Shown: one piece after another, positions 36,284 to 45,922 of the stretch
How positions within the stretch are numbered: position 1 is the stretch's first letter
Layout: every line of letters begins with the position of its first letter
From: Rhizobiaceae bacterium
GTDB taxonomy: Bacteria > Pseudomonadota > Alphaproteobacteria > Rhizobiales > Rhizobiaceae
Direction: 5' to 3'
Length of the DNA stretch: 64,000 nt
Assembly: GCA_028281105.1 (NCBI GenBank)
Contig: JANQKQ010000032.1
Location: 1-64,000, forward strand
Translations under genes and position numbers: made by a program
The notes under the pieces: generated by a model
What the model saw: the letters and a program-made list of their open reading frames with translations, nothing else
Told to the model about the DNA's origin: nothing
Databases searched by the model: none

Positions 36284-37861
36284 ATGATCGAACCGGACAA
36301 GGTCTATGTGGGCACCAGCAGGCACCCGGACGATTCCATTAACAAGGGCGAGCACCTGCATCTGAAGCTGGCCAACCGGCACGGGCTGGTGACCGGGGCC
36401 ACCGGCACCGGCAAGACGGTCTCGCTGCAGATCCTGGCCGAGGGCTTCTCCAATGCCGGCGTGCCGGTGTTCTGCGCCGACGTGAAAGGCGATGTGTCGG
36501 GCCTGGCGGCGGCCGGCGAGCCGAAGGACTTTCTGCTGGAGCGCGCCCAGACCATCGGCTTCGATGAATATGATTTCCAGGAGTTCCCGGTGATCTTCTG
36601 GGACCTGTTCGGCGAGAAGGGCCATCCCGTCCGCGCCACGATCTCTGAGATGGGCCCGCTGCTGCTCGCCCGCCTGCTCGACCTCAACGAGACCCAGGAG
36701 GGCGTGCTCAACGTCGCTTTCCAGATCGCCGACGACGAGGGTCTGCTGCTGCTGGACTTGAAAGACCTGCGCGCCCTGCTGGTCAACATGGCCGAGAACG
36801 CCAAGGAGATCGCGTCCACCTACGGCCTGGTCTCCAAGCAGTCGATCGGCGCGATCCAACGCCAGTTGCTGGTGCTCGAGCGCCAGGGCGGCGAGAACTT
36901 CTTCGCCGAGCCGGGCCTCCAAATCGCCGACATCATGCGCACCACCCGCGACGGGCGCGGCGCGGTCTCGGTGCTGGCCGCCGACAAGCTGATGCAGTCG
37001 CCTAGGCTGTATTCGACCTTCCTGCTGTGGCTGATGTCGGAACTGTTCGAGGAACTGCCCGAGGTCGGCAATCCCGACAAGCCGAAGCTGGTGTTCTTCT
37101 TCGACGAGGCGCACCTGCTGTTCGACGAGGCGCCGAAGGTGCTGCTGGAGAAGGTTGAGCAGATGGTGAAACTCATCCGCTCGAAGGGCGTGGGCGTCTA
37201 TTTCGTCACCCAGAACCCGCTCGACATTCCCGATCCGGTGCTCGCCCAGCTCGGCAACCGCGTCCAACACGCGCTGCGCGCCTATACCCCGCGCGAGCAG
37301 AAGGCGGTGCGCACGGCCGCCGACACGTTCCGGCCCAACCCGGAGTTCGACGCCTTCGAGACGATCACCCAGCTCGGCGTGGGCGAGGCGCTGGTCTCCA
37401 CGCTGATGAAGAAAGGCGTGCCCTCGGTGGTCCAGCGCACGCTGATCCGCCCGCCGTCCTCGCGCCTTGGCCCGCTCACCGACGCCGAACGCCGCGAGGT
37501 GATGGCGAATAGTCCCGTCGCGGCACAATATGACGAGGCGATCGACCGCGAATCCGCTTTCGAAGTGCTCAAGCGCCGCGCCGAAGCCGCCGCCAAGGCC
37601 GAGGCCGAGCAGGAAGCGCGCGAGGAACGCGAACGCGAGGAAGAAGGCCGCATGCGCCGCTCGCGCACCGGCTTCGAATGGCCGGATTCCCACCGCGACG
37701 ACCGCCCCACGAGACGCTCACGCACCCGCCGCCGCAGCCGGCGCAGCCGGCGCCAGACCGTGGCCGAGGCGGCGACCAAGACGCTGGTGCGCACGGTGGC
37801 CAATCAGCTCGGCCGGGCTTTGGTTCGCGGCATGCTGGGTAGTTTGAAGCGGGGGCGGTGA
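36284..37861 (+). CDS. HerA-like DUF853 ATPase
   Basis: This 525-residue protein has Walker A GATGTGKT near residue 39, the following strand [13 protein letters not shown], Walker [17 protein letters not shown] near residue 270 and sensor-type [21 protein letters not shown], all typical of the DUF853 branch of HerA/FtsK ATPases. The C-terminus (residues about 430-500) is highly charged and arginine-rich. AGGGGAG precedes the ATG. HerA proteins are hexameric DNA translocases, but the DUF853 branch has no settled role, and no NurA partner is next to it. Confidence 0.9.
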   Translation: MIEPDKVYVGTSRHPDDSINKGEHLHLKLANRHGLVTGATGTGKTVSLQILAEGFSNAGVPVFCADVKGDVSGLAAAGEPKDFLLERAQTIGFDEYDFQEFPVIFWDLFGEKGHPVRATISEMGPLLLARLLDLNETQEGVLNVAFQIADDEGLLLLDLKDLRALLVNMAENAKEIASTYGLVSKQSIGAIQRQLLVLERQGGENFFAEPGLQIADIMRTTRDGRGAVSVLAADKLMQSPRLYSTFLLWLMSELFEELPEVGNPDKPKLVFFFDEAHLLFDEAPKVLLEKVEQMVKLIRSKGVGVYFVTQNPLDIPDPVLAQLGNRVQHALRAYTPREQKAVRTAADTFRPNPEFDAFETITQLGVGEALVSTLMKKGVPSVVQRTLIRPPSSRLGPLTDAERREVMANSPVAAQYDEAIDRESAFEVLKRRAEAAAKAEAEQEAREEREREEEGRMRRSRTGFEWPDSHRDDRPTRRSRTRRRSRRSRRQTVAEAATKTLVRTVANQLGRALVRGMLGSLKRGR

Positions 37862-37963
37862 GGGGCGGGCGAATTATCGATCCCACCGTCCATTGTCTCA
37901 CCGTCACCCTCATTCCCTCCCCGCAAGGGGCAGGGAACGAAAGTGTGGCCCCCCGTCCACTGC

Positions 37964-38058
37964 GTCATCCTCGCCCTTGTGGCGGGGATCTAATGCGGCC
38001 AGCGACGCCATTCAGCGTGGATGGTGGGTTAGATCCTTGGGACAAGCCCAAGGATGAC
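37964..38058. repeat. Short nested-palindrome repeat, family C
   Basis: It starts gtcatcctcgcccttgtggc and ends gggacaagcccaaggatgac, with ggatctaatgcg and ggttagatcc as inner arms around cgccattcagcgtgg. It corresponds to the central palindrome of family B with a different core. Short hairpins ccctccccgcaaggggcaggg and cccctcccacctaaggggagg flank it (37909-38111). Confidence 0.75.
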
Positions 38059-38153
38059 GGCAGAGGAAGGACGGCACGGCCTCATCCCCCTCCCACCTAA
38101 GGGGAGGGGTTAGGGATGGAGGTGGGTGGAAACATGCGCAGATGTCTCGCCCG

Positions 38154-38810
38154 CTACACTCCCAACCCCGTCAAATCCCGATACACCGCCACCGGCGCCA
38201 GATCATCATACTCGTCCGGCTGGCCGGTGCGGTTGATCCAGTGGCAGGCGAACCCGAAGGCGACCGCTCCCGCGATGTCCCAGCGGTTTGATGACTGGAA
38301 CGAGACCTCGCCCGGCGCGACGCCATAGGTGTCGGTGACCAGCGAATAGGTCTTCGGATCGGTCTTGAACACACCGACGGAATTCACCGAGAGCACGTCG
38401 TCGAGAATGTCGGTGAGCCCGGCATGGGCTACCGCGCTTTCCAGCATATCCGGGCTGCCGTTCGACAGGATCGCCAGTTTCGCGCCGCGCGCCTTCAGGT
38501 AGACCAGTACCTTCGGCACCTCGGCATAGGGGTCGAGCGTCTGATAGGCCTCCAGCAGCTTGTCCCGCGCGTCCGCGTTGGTATCCGGCACGGCGGCGAA
38601 CGCGAAGTCGAGCGCCTCGACCGTCAGCGACCAGAAATTGCGATAGCGGCCCATGCCCGAGCGCGTCCAGCTATATTCGAGCTGCTTGTTGCGCCAGACC
38701 TCGCTCAGCCGATCCGCGTTCGGCCCCACCAGCGCGCGGTGGCGCGCGACGGCCGAGTGAACGTCGAACAGGGTGCCGTATGCGTCGAATGCGTAGATGT
38801 CGTAGGTCAT
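38154..38810 (-). CDS. Haloacid dehalogenase, type II (HAD superfamily)
   Basis: From ATG 38810 this is a 218-residue enzyme. HAD motif I is FDAYGTLFDV with the nucleophilic aspartate near residue 8, motif II LSNGSPDML, the lysine in VGVFKTDPKTY and motif III SSNRWDIAGA. The cap insertion and the SNGSP and SSNRWD signatures point to L-2-haloacid dehalogenases, which displace halide from 2-haloacids. Many such proteins have other small-acid substrates, so activity is not certain. It is divergent from sodB. Confidence 0.9.
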   Translation of the reverse strand: MTYDIYAFDAYGTLFDVHSAVARHRALVGPNADRLSEVWRNKQLEYSWTRSGMGRYRNFWSLTVEALDFAFAAVPDTNADARDKLLEAYQTLDPYAEVPKVLVYLKARGAKLAILSNGSPDMLESAVAHAGLTDILDDVLSVNSVGVFKTDPKTYSLVTDTYGVAPGEVSFQSSNRWDIAGAVAFGFACHWINRTGQPDEYDDLAPVAVYRDLTGLGV

Positions 38811-38975
38811 GCTCGCCTGCTTGTTTGCCCGGGCGAATGTGGCGCGTTTTTCGCTGCCGCACAATGGTACCGGCGGCTGGCCCATTGCCTGTTCGCCGCA
38901 CAGGCCATACATAGTGCCACGGACCGAGGACCGGACGGTTTCGTAAGGGGAACCGCGTCAACCAGGAGATTTGCC

Positions 38976-39578
38976 ATGTCGTTCGAATTGCCCGATCTGC
39001 CCTATGCCCATGATGCGCTTGCGCCGGTGATGTCGGCCGAAACGCTGGAGTTCCATCATGACAAGCACCACCAGGCCTATGTGACCAACGGCAACAACCT
39101 GCTGGAAGGCTCAGGTCTCGAGGGCAAGTCGCTCGAAGACATCGTGCGTGGCAGCCATGGCTCCAACGCCGGCCTGTTCAACAATGCCGGCCAGCACTAC
39201 AACCACGTCCACTTCTGGAAATGGATGAAGCCGGGCGGCGGCGGAACCAGCCTGCCGGGCAAATTGGCCTCCGCGATAGACTCGGACTTGGGCGGCTACG
39301 ACAAGTTCCGCGCTGACTTCATCAACGCAGGCGTCACCCAGTTCGGCTCGGGCTGGTGCTGGCTGGCGGTCAATGGCGGAAAGCTGGAGATCATGAAGAC
39401 GCCCAACGGCGAGAGCCCGCTCGTCCACGGCGCTTCGCCGATCCTCGGCTGCGACGTGTGGGAGCACTCCTACTACATCGACTACCGCAACGCGCGGCCG
39501 AAATATCTGGAAGCCTTCGTCGATTCCCTGGTCAACTGGGAATATGTCGAGGAGATGTTCGAGGCCGCGACCGGCTGA
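38976..39578 (+). CDS. sodB: Superoxide dismutase, Fe/Mn type
   Basis: This 200-residue enzyme starts at ATG 38976, with AGGAGA upstream. Metal ligands are visible in order: histidine in LEFHHDKHHQAYV near residue 27, histidine in NHVHFWKWM near 79, and aspartate and histidine in CDVWEHSYYIDYRN near 163-167. FGSGWCWL takes the place of the usual GSGWAWL. It converts superoxide to oxygen and hydrogen peroxide in the cytoplasm. Residues near the metal suggest the iron-type branch, without certainty. Confidence 0.96.
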   Translation: MSFELPDLPYAHDALAPVMSAETLEFHHDKHHQAYVTNGNNLLEGSGLEGKSLEDIVRGSHGSNAGLFNNAGQHYNHVHFWKWMKPGGGGTSLPGKLASAIDSDLGGYDKFRADFINAGVTQFGSGWCWLAVNGGKLEIMKTPNGESPLVHGASPILGCDVWEHSYYIDYRNARPKYLEAFVDSLVNWEYVEEMFEAATG

Positions 39579-39605
39579 TCGGCGCGCATTGCAGAGACAA
39601 TTTCG

Positions 39606-39644
39606 GGGCGGCGGCTGACAGAATGTTTACCGCCGCCCTTTCAG
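39606..39644 (+). terminator. Rho-independent-type terminator after sodB
   Basis: Perfect nine-base GC arms (GGGCGGCGG and CCGCCGCCC) are separated by 15 bases and followed directly by TTTCAGTTT. The structure lies 28 bases after the sodB stop codon on the coding strand. Confidence 0.6.
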
Positions 39645-39700
39645 TTTATCCTCGAACACTCGCGTGCGCGATGCCATAGTTCGACCGGGGTGAACCGCAG

Positions 39701-39721
39701 CGCCGGCTTTTTTTGCCGGCG
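39701..39721. other. Palindrome CGCCGGC-T7-GCCGGCG
   Basis: Perfect seven-base arms surround seven thymines, 47 bases upstream of the cytochrome gene. It may be a leader hairpin or a second terminator. On the plus strand the hairpin loop would be all U. Confidence 0.4.
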
Positions 39722-39768
39722 TAATTTCGACCAACCGCCCGTCACCGGGCGCGCATGCGGAGGAAAAT

Positions 39769-40206
39769 ATGCGAAAACTGTTCTTTGGTCTCATCGCAGC
39801 CGGGGTCATGGTAGCCGGTTCGGCCCACGCCGACGCGATCGCCGATCGCAAGGCGACGATGAAGGGCGTAGGCGGAGCGATGGGCACGCTGGTGCGCATG
39901 GTGCGCGGCCAGGCCGACTTCGACGCGCAGGCCGCGCTGGCGGCGTTCACCACCATGAACAACGCGACCACGGGTTTTGTCGATCTGTTCCCCGAAGGCA
40001 CCGAGACCGGCGGCAAGACCACGGTCAGCGCCAAGGTCTGGGAAGACCGGGCGGGGTTTGAAGCCGCCGTCAATAAGTTCGCCGGCGACACCGCCGCGGC
40101 GGTGGCAGCCGCGCCGGCCGACCTCGACGCCCTGAAGGCGGCTTTCGGGCCGGTCGCGGGCAACTGCAACGCCTGTCACGAGGTCTACAGGATACCGCAA
40201 CAATAA
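39769..40206 (+). CDS. Cytochrome c' / c-556 family protein
   Basis: This 145-residue periplasmic protein has a signal peptide ending GSAHA-DAI, four predicted helices and a single C-terminal haem-binding motif CNACH near residue 136, the architecture of cytochrome c' (c-556). Such proteins bind NO or carry electrons in the periplasm. The ATG follows GGAGGA. The gene stands 19 bases before a diheme cytochrome gene, so the two are probably expressed together. Confidence 0.92.
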   Translation: MRKLFFGLIAAGVMVAGSAHADAIADRKATMKGVGGAMGTLVRMVRGQADFDAQAALAAFTTMNNATTGFVDLFPEGTETGGKTTVSAKVWEDRAGFEAAVNKFAGDTAAAVAAAPADLDALKAAFGPVAGNCNACHEVYRIPQQ

Positions 40207-40225
40207 CGACGACAAAGGTCGGATC

Positions 40226-41161
40226 ATGATGCGGCGGCTGGCGACACTGGTTGGGATACTGGGGCTCGCCGCCGCCGTCTTTCTTTGGGTGCTTTCCGGG
40301 CCGAACCCGTTGCCGGACGAGGAACTGGCGGCGATGGGCGACGGCGACGCGGCGCGCGGGGAGACCGTGTTCTGGGCCGGCGGCTGCGGCTCGTGCCACG
40401 CGGCCAAGGGCGCCAAGGGCGACGACAAGCTGACCCTCGGCGGGCGTCATCCGCTTGTCACCCCGTTCGGCACCTTCTACGCGCCCAACATCTCGCCGCA
40501 TACCGAGCACGGCATCGGCGCATGGACGCGCGATCAGTTCGCCAACGCCATGGCGCGGGGCCTGGCCCCCGACGGCTCGCACTACTATCCCGCCTTCCCC
40601 TACACCTCGTATGCGTGCATGGAGCTGGCCGATATCGCCGATCTGTGGGCGTTCCTGGGCACCCTGGAGCCGGTGGACACGGTCAATCTGGATCATGACC
40701 TGCCGCTGATCTTCTCCATCCGCCGCGGCCTGGGCCTGTGGAAGTGGCTGTTTCTTTCCGACCAGCCGGTGGTCGCGATCGACGAGGCCGACGCACAACT
40801 GGTACGAGGCCGCTACCTGGTCGAAGGGCCCGCCCATTGCGGCGAGTGCCATACCCCGCGCAATTTGATCGGCGGCGTCGATCAATCGCGCTGGCTAGCC
40901 GGCGGCCCGGCGCCCGAGGGCGAAGGCTTCATCCCCAACATCACCCCGCACGAGACCGGCATCGGCTCATGGACCGCCGACGACATCGCGTTCTCGCTGG
41001 AGTCCGGCTTTACCCCGGAATTCGACTCCTTCGGCGCTTCGATGGTCTCGGTGCAGGACAACATGGCCAGGCTGCCGGCAGGGGACCGCGAGGCGATCGC
41101 GGCGTATTTGAAGCACGTGCGGCCGGTAGCGACCCGGAAGCCGGTGGAACCGGGTCAGTAA
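40226..41161 (+). CDS. Membrane-anchored diheme c-type cytochrome
   Basis: This 311-residue protein has an uncleaved-looking N-terminal helix (LVGILGLAAAVFLWVLSG). Two cytochrome c domains carry haem motifs CGSCH near residue 56 and CGECH near 209, with axial methionines likely in later loops. The repeated signature GTFYAPNISPHTEHGIG and GFIPNITPHETGIGSW is common in cytochrome subunits of alcohol/sorbitol dehydrogenases and in stand-alone diheme cytochromes. It probably passes electrons in the periplasm together with the upstream cytochrome c'. The donor is unknown. Confidence 0.9.
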   Translation: MMRRLATLVGILGLAAAVFLWVLSGPNPLPDEELAAMGDGDAARGETVFWAGGCGSCHAAKGAKGDDKLTLGGRHPLVTPFGTFYAPNISPHTEHGIGAWTRDQFANAMARGLAPDGSHYYPAFPYTSYACMELADIADLWAFLGTLEPVDTVNLDHDLPLIFSIRRGLGLWKWLFLSDQPVVAIDEADAQLVRGRYLVEGPAHCGECHTPRNLIGGVDQSRWLAGGPAPEGEGFIPNITPHETGIGSWTADDIAFSLESGFTPEFDSFGASMVSVQDNMARLPAGDREAIAAYLKHVRPVATRKPVEPGQ

Positions 41162-41277
41162 GCCAACCCCGCGCTCATCGTTTCACCCCTCCCTTTATTT
41201 CTATTACCCCTACCCTCATTCCCTCCCCACAAGGGGGAGGGAAGGTTTTGCGGCAACCTCCTGCCCCAATCCACTGC

Positions 41278-41373
41278 GTCATCCTCGCCCTTGGGGCGAG
41301 GATCCAATGCGATCGGCAACGCCATTCAGCGTGGATGTTGGATTAGATCCTTGGGACAAGCCCAAGGATGACG
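41278..41373. repeat. Short nested-palindrome repeat, family C
   Basis: It starts gtcatcctcgcccttggggc and ends gggacaagcccaaggatgac, with ggatccaatgcg and ggattagatcc around cgccattcagcgtgg. It is nearly the same as the copy at 37964 and is likewise flanked by ccctccccacaagggggaggg and ccctcccttgaggggaggg (41220-41420). It occupies the convergent gap between the cytochrome and peptidase genes. Confidence 0.78.
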
Positions 41374-41444
41374 TGGGAGAGAGCGGCCCTGCGCAAGTCC
41401 CCCTCCCTTGAGGGGAGGGGTTAGGGGTGGGGGTTCGGTCAATG

Positions 41445-43547
41445 CTAACGCAGCGCCAGCCCCGCCGTCTTGACGGCAAACGCGTAGGACAGCGCGACCT
41501 CCGTCAGCCGCTCGAAGCGGCCGGCCGCTCCCGCGTGGCCGGCGCCCATGTTGGTTTTCAGCAGCACCGGGGCGTCGCCGGTTTTCATCGCGCGCAGCCG
41601 GGCGACCCATTTGGCCGGCTCCCAGTAGGTCACGCGCGGGTCGGTGAGCCCGGCCACCGCCAGGATCGGCGGGTAGGCCTGGGCGCATACCTGGTCGTAG
41701 GGCGAATAGGAGGCGATGTTGGCGTGGTCGGCGGCGCTCTCGATCGGGTTGCCCCATTCCGGCCATTCCGGCGGGGTGAGCGGCAGGGTGTCGTCGAGCA
41801 TGGTGGCGAGCACGTCGACGAAGGGAACCTCGGCGATGATGCCGGCGAACGCGGCCGGCTCCAAGTTGGCGACCACGCCCATCAGCATGCCGCCGGCGCT
41901 GCCGCCATGGGCGACGATGCGGCCGTGCGAGGTGTAGCCTTCGTCGGCCAGGCACTGAGCGCAGGCGAGGAAATCGGTGAACGTGTTTTTCTTGTGCTCC
42001 AGCTTGCCGGCCTCGTACCAGGAAAACCCCTTGTCCTTGCCGCCGCGCACATGGGCGATGGCGTAGACGAAGCCACGGTCGACCAGGGACAGGCAGTTGG
42101 TGTTGAACGAGGCGGGGATGGCGATGCCGTAGGAGCCGTAGCCGTAGAGCAGGCAGGGCGCGGAGCCGTCCAGCGGGGTGTCCTTGCGATGCACCAGGGA
42201 GATCGGCACCTGCTCGCCGTCTTTGGCCGCCGCAAAGATGCGCGTGGTCGCATAGTCGGCCGGATCGTGGCCCGACGGCACTTCCTGTGTCTTGCGCAGG
42301 GTGCGCTCGCGCGTGGCCATATCGTAGTCGTAGGTCTGGGTCGGCGTGGTCATCGACGAATAGGTGAAGCGGATGACATCGGTGTCGAACTCCAGCGCCC
42401 CGTCGAAGCCGAGCGAATAGGCCGCCTCGTCGAACTCGATCGCGTGCTCGTCCCCGTCGCCCAGGCGTCGGATGACGATGCGCGGCAACCCGTCCTCGCG
42501 CTCCAGCCGCACCAGGTGGCGGGCATAGACCGCGTGCGCGATGATCAGCCGGCCGGGCTTGTGCGGCACCAGATCGGTCCAGTTCTCCGGCCCCGGGGCA
42601 TCGGCCGGCGCGGTGACGATCTTGAAGTCCTTCGCGCCGTCGCGGTTGGTGAGAATGTAGAGCACCCCACCGGCCTCATCGATGGAATATTCCACGCCGG
42701 TCTCGCGCGCGGCGACCAGCCGGGGTTCGGCGGTCGGCTCCTCGGCGGGGATCAGCCAGGATTCGGAAGTGCGGTGATCGTGAATGTCGATGACGATGAA
42801 TTCGCCCGACTGGGTCTTGCCCGCGCCCATGAAGAAGCCGGGGTCGGTTTCCTCGTAGACCAGTTCGTCGGCTTGCGCCGATGAGCCCATGGCGTGGCGA
42901 AACAGTTTCGAAGGGCGGTGATTGTCGTCGAGGCGGGTGTAGAAGAAATTCGCCGAATCGGCCGACCAGGTGCCGCCGCCGCCGGTGTCCGTGATCCGGT
43001 CGCCCAGGTCCTCGCCGGTGACCGGATCGCGAAAGGCCACGGTGTAATATTCGGAGCCCTTGTCGTCGAACGCCCAGGCGATCAGCCCGTGGTCGGGCGA
43101 GTGCCTGGTGCCGCCGAAGCGGAAATAGTCGCGGCCTTCGGCCTCTTCATCGCCGTCGATCAGCAGGTGTTCGGCCCCGCCCTCATCAAGCCGGATCAGC
43201 CGCGGCTGTTCGCCGCCGGCCACATAGGAGATGCCGTAGGACCACGGCCCGTCTTTCATCGGCACCGATGAATCGTCCTCCTTGATGCGGCCCTTCATCT
43301 CGGCGAACAGCGTCTGCTGCAGGCCGGTCGTGTCGGCCATCAGCGCTTCCTGATAGGCGTTCTCGGCTTCCAGATGGGCGCGGATGTCGTCGGCGAGGAC
43401 GGAAGGGTCGCGCATCACCTCCTGCCAGTTGTCGGCGCGCAGCCAGCCGTATTCGTCGGTGCGGGTTCGTCCGTGCTCGGTGAAGATCTGCGGCCGGCGC
43501 TCGGCGGCCGGCGGGCGTGCGTCGCCCGTGAACGCGTCAGCCTTCAT
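41445..43547 (-). CDS. ptrB: Oligopeptidase B (S9 family serine peptidase)
   Basis: This 700-residue enzyme has an N-terminal beta-propeller (residues about 70-400) and a C-terminal alpha/beta-hydrolase domain. The nucleophilic serine is in [12 protein letters not shown] near residue 534, the aspartate in [11 protein letters not shown] and the histidine in [20 protein letters not shown] and RGGKDKG are further S9A signatures. It cleaves short peptides after basic residues, usually in the cytoplasm. Its first 11 bases overlap the end of msrB, so the two genes are coupled. Confidence 0.93.
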   Translation of the reverse strand: MKADAFTGDARPPAAERRPQIFTEHGRTRTDEYGWLRADNWQEVMRDPSVLADDIRAHLEAENAYQEALMADTTGLQQTLFAEMKGRIKEDDSSVPMKDGPWSYGISYVAGGEQPRLIRLDEGGAEHLLIDGDEEAEGRDYFRFGGTRHSPDHGLIAWAFDDKGSEYYTVAFRDPVTGEDLGDRITDTGGGGTWSADSANFFYTRLDDNHRPSKLFRHAMGSSAQADELVYEETDPGFFMGAGKTQSGEFIVIDIHDHRTSESWLIPAEEPTAEPRLVAARETGVEYSIDEAGGVLYILTNRDGAKDFKIVTAPADAPGPENWTDLVPHKPGRLIIAHAVYARHLVRLEREDGLPRIVIRRLGDGDEHAIEFDEAAYSLGFDGALEFDTDVIRFTYSSMTTPTQTYDYDMATRERTLRKTQEVPSGHDPADYATTRIFAAAKDGEQVPISLVHRKDTPLDGSAPCLLYGYGSYGIAIPASFNTNCLSLVDRGFVYAIAHVRGGKDKGFSWYEAGKLEHKKNTFTDFLACAQCLADEGYTSHGRIVAHGGSAGGMLMGVVANLEPAAFAGIIAEVPFVDVLATMLDDTLPLTPPEWPEWGNPIESAADHANIASYSPYDQVCAQAYPPILAVAGLTDPRVTYWEPAKWVARLRAMKTGDAPVLLKTNMGAGHAGAAGRFERLTEVALSYAFAVKTAGLALR

Positions 43548-43935
43548 CGGGTTCGAAGTCCAGCGCGTGGCCGTTCATGCAGTAGCGCAGGCCCGTGGGC
43601 TGCGGGCCATCGGGGAAGACATGGCCGAGATGGGCGTCGCAGTCGGCGCAGCGGATTTCGGTGCGCTTGACGAACAGCTTGCGGTCGTCATGCTCGCTGA
43701 CCGCGCCCTCGTCGACGGGCTGAAAGAACGACGGCCAGCCGGTGCCGGAATCGAATTTCGCGTCGGTTCGAAACAGCGCCTTGCCGCAGCAGATGCAGGT
43801 GAAATCGCCTGGCCGCTTCTCGTCCTGATGCGGGCCGGTGAAGGCGCGTTCGGTGCCGTGCCGGCGGGTGACGTGATACTGTTCAGGCGTCAGTTGCTGA
43901 CGCCATTCCTCATCGGTCTTTTCGATCTTCGCCAT
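43537..43935 (-). CDS. msrB: Peptide-methionine (R)-S-oxide reductase
   Basis: This 132-residue MsrB has [22 protein letters not shown] at the start, the zinc-binding pairs in CICCGKAL and [12 protein letters not shown], the substrate motif [11 protein letters not shown] and the catalytic cysteine in [14 protein letters not shown] near the end. It repairs methionine-R-sulfoxide using thioredoxin. It begins 36 bases after the end of the antiporter operon and overlaps oligopeptidase B, so it may share that long transcript. Confidence 0.96.
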   Translation of the reverse strand: MAKIEKTDEEWRQQLTPEQYHVTRRHGTERAFTGPHQDEKRPGDFTCICCGKALFRTDAKFDSGTGWPSFFQPVDEGAVSEHDDRKLFVKRTEIRCADCDAHLGHVFPDGPQPTGLRYCMNGHALDFEPDEG

Positions 43936-43971
43936 GGGGCCTATCTAGGGTCGGTTGGTTCGCAGCACAAC

Positions 43972-45660
43972 TTAAATGAAGTTCACGATCAGCGCCGCAC
44001 CCAGCAGCGCGGTGATCCAGAACACCATGGCGCCGGCCGGCTGGGTCCGCGTGACGCGCCCGTCCGGGCCGTACTGGTCGCGCAGCAGGCCGATCAGCCG
44101 GCCGAGCGCGCCTTTTGCGATGCCGGCAAGCGCGTCGAAGGCGGCCGCGTATGCCCTGCCGGCCGCGTTGACCCATGACAAGAGCAATCTGCGATAGAAC
44201 CAGTCCACGTCGAGATTGGTGGACGGTAGCTCCGGCGGATAGATGCCGGTGCGCATCAGGATGGCGAAGGCGAGCGCCGAGAACAGCAGCAACTGCATCT
44301 GCCCGACCACGTGATCGAGCGTGTAGACCGCATAGGGGACCTCGAACGGCAGGATCGACATGAACCACAGCGGCAGCACGCCGATGCCGATGCACAGCAC
44401 CGCCGCCAGCGCCATCGCGACCAGCATGTTCGCTGGCGCTTCGGCGCAGCGCTTGCCGCTGTCGTGGGCGAAGAAGGCGAAGTAGGGGATCTTGATGCCG
44501 GCATGGTGAAACACGCCGGCGCTGGCGAACATTAAGATCAGCCAGGTCCACAGATAGCCTTCCTTCATCGCCGCCGACATGATCATCGATTTGGCCACGA
44601 AGCCGGAGAACAGCGGGAAGGCGGAGATTGAGGCCGCGCCGACCATGCAGAAGACGGCCGTCCACGGCATGGATTTGTACAGCCCGCCCAGCTCCGAGCC
44701 CTTGATCGTGCCGACCCGGTAGAGCACCGCGCCCATCGACATGAACAGCAGCGCTTTATAGATGATGTGCGCGAAGGCGTGGGCGACGGCGCCGTTGAGC
44801 GCCAGCTCCGTGCCGACGCCAATTCCCACCACCATGAAGCCGAGCTGGTTGTTGAGCGAATAGGCGAGCACCCGGCGCAGGTCGTTCTCGATCACCGCGT
44901 AGAAGATCGGGAACGCCGTCATCGCCGCGCCGATCGGCACCAGCAGTTCGGTGCCCGCATAGCCGCGCGCGAGCGCATAGATGGCGAGCTTGGTGGAAAA
45001 GGCGGACAGGAACACCGTGCCGGTCACGGTGGCTTCGGGATAGGCGTCCTCCAGCCAGCTGTGCAGCAGCGGGAAGGCGGCCTTGATGCCGAAGCCGAGA
45101 AAGATCAGCGTCGTGCCGGGCGAGACCAGCCCCAGATGCTCGAACGCCAGCGAGCCGGTGGCGCGATAGTGCAGCAGCACGCCCGACAGCAGCAGAACGC
45201 CGGAGCCCACCTGCACCAGGATATAGCGCATGCCGGCGCGATAGGCCTGATGCGAGCGCGCGGCGAAGATCAGGAAGACCGAGGCGATCGCGGTCACTTC
45301 CCAGAAGATGAACAAGGTGACCAGATCGCCGGCAAACACCGCGCCCAGCGCGCCGCCGGCATAGACCAGGCCGGAGACGTGCTGGATCTTGTCGCGCAGG
45401 TGCAGCGAATAGATGGTGGCGAGAAAACAGGCGATCAGGAAGACGTAGCCGAACAGGGAGCTCAGCTTGTCGACCCGAAGCATCGTCAGCGACAGGCCGA
45501 GCACCGACATCTGCCCGCCCGCGCCGTTCTCCAGCGAGATGAGGTGGAGGAAGGCAACCATCGACAGGGCCACCAGATAGACCTGGCACAGCCGGCCGCG
45601 CAGGAATGGGACCAGCAGCGCTCCGACGATCAGGATCAGGCCGGGAGAGACCTCAGCCAT
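43972..45660 (-). CDS. Cation/proton antiporter subunit D homologue (NuoL/M/N family), third copy
   Basis: This 562-residue membrane protein has about 14 helices of the proton-conducting transporter family. The ion-path residues are the glutamate in LFIFWEVTAIASVFL near residue 120 and lysines in GIKAAFPLLHSWLEDAYPEA and FSTKLAIYALARGY. A C-terminal extension (residues about 470-562) with an extra amphipathic stretch and a last helix sets it apart from ordinary MnhD. It is the last Mrp-type gene of the operon and overlaps the 85-residue protein by eight bases. Confidence 0.88.
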   Translation of the reverse strand: MAEVSPGLILIVGALLVPFLRGRLCQVYLVALSMVAFLHLISLENGAGGQMSVLGLSLTMLRVDKLSSLFGYVFLIACFLATIYSLHLRDKIQHVSGLVYAGGALGAVFAGDLVTLFIFWEVTAIASVFLIFAARSHQAYRAGMRYILVQVGSGVLLLSGVLLHYRATGSLAFEHLGLVSPGTTLIFLGFGIKAAFPLLHSWLEDAYPEATVTGTVFLSAFSTKLAIYALARGYAGTELLVPIGAAMTAFPIFYAVIENDLRRVLAYSLNNQLGFMVVGIGVGTELALNGAVAHAFAHIIYKALLFMSMGAVLYRVGTIKGSELGGLYKSMPWTAVFCMVGAASISAFPLFSGFVAKSMIMSAAMKEGYLWTWLILMFASAGVFHHAGIKIPYFAFFAHDSGKRCAEAPANMLVAMALAAVLCIGIGVLPLWFMSILPFEVPYAVYTLDHVVGQMQLLLFSALAFAILMRTGIYPPELPSTNLDVDWFYRRLLLSWVNAAGRAYAAAFDALAGIAKGALGRLIGLLRDQYGPDGRVTRTQPAGAMVFWITALLGAALIVNFI

Positions 45661-45910
45661 CGTAATAATCCTCGCCCCGCATGACCATGCGGCGCAGCAC
45701 CTTGGCCATCAGCACCAGCGCCACGCAGGAGACGAAGCCGTACCAGCCGTAGAAGCCGAACAGGTGCTCGATGGCGAACGGGCCGTGCTTGGGCACGAAC
45801 ACGTCGATGGCGAAGATCACCGCGCACACGACATAGAAGCCGTACACCAGCCGGTCGACATTGCGCCTGTCGTCGAGCCAGTATTTCTTCTCGTCCGGTT
45901 TAGGCGTCAT
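45653..45910 (-). CDS. Small two-helix membrane protein of the antiporter operon
   Basis: This 85-residue protein has a charged N-terminus (KPDEKKYWLDDRRNVDRL) and two hydrophobic helices (FYVVCAVIFAIDVFV and WYGFVSCVALVLMAKVL), ending in an acidic tail. I do not know a named family. It sits between two NuoM-like subunits, 12 bases after one and overlapping the next, so it is probably an accessory subunit of the same complex. Confidence 0.85.
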   Translation of the reverse strand: MTPKPDEKKYWLDDRRNVDRLVYGFYVVCAVIFAIDVFVPKHGPFAIEHLFGFYGWYGFVSCVALVLMAKVLRRMVMRGEDYYDG

Positions 45911-45922
45911 GGCGAACCTCCG

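Noticed and set aside
36284..37861. Possible HerA-NurA or anti-phage system around the DUF853 ATPase
   Set aside because: No nuclease or other defence gene is adjacent; neighbours are a Tat-exported protein and a dehalogenase.
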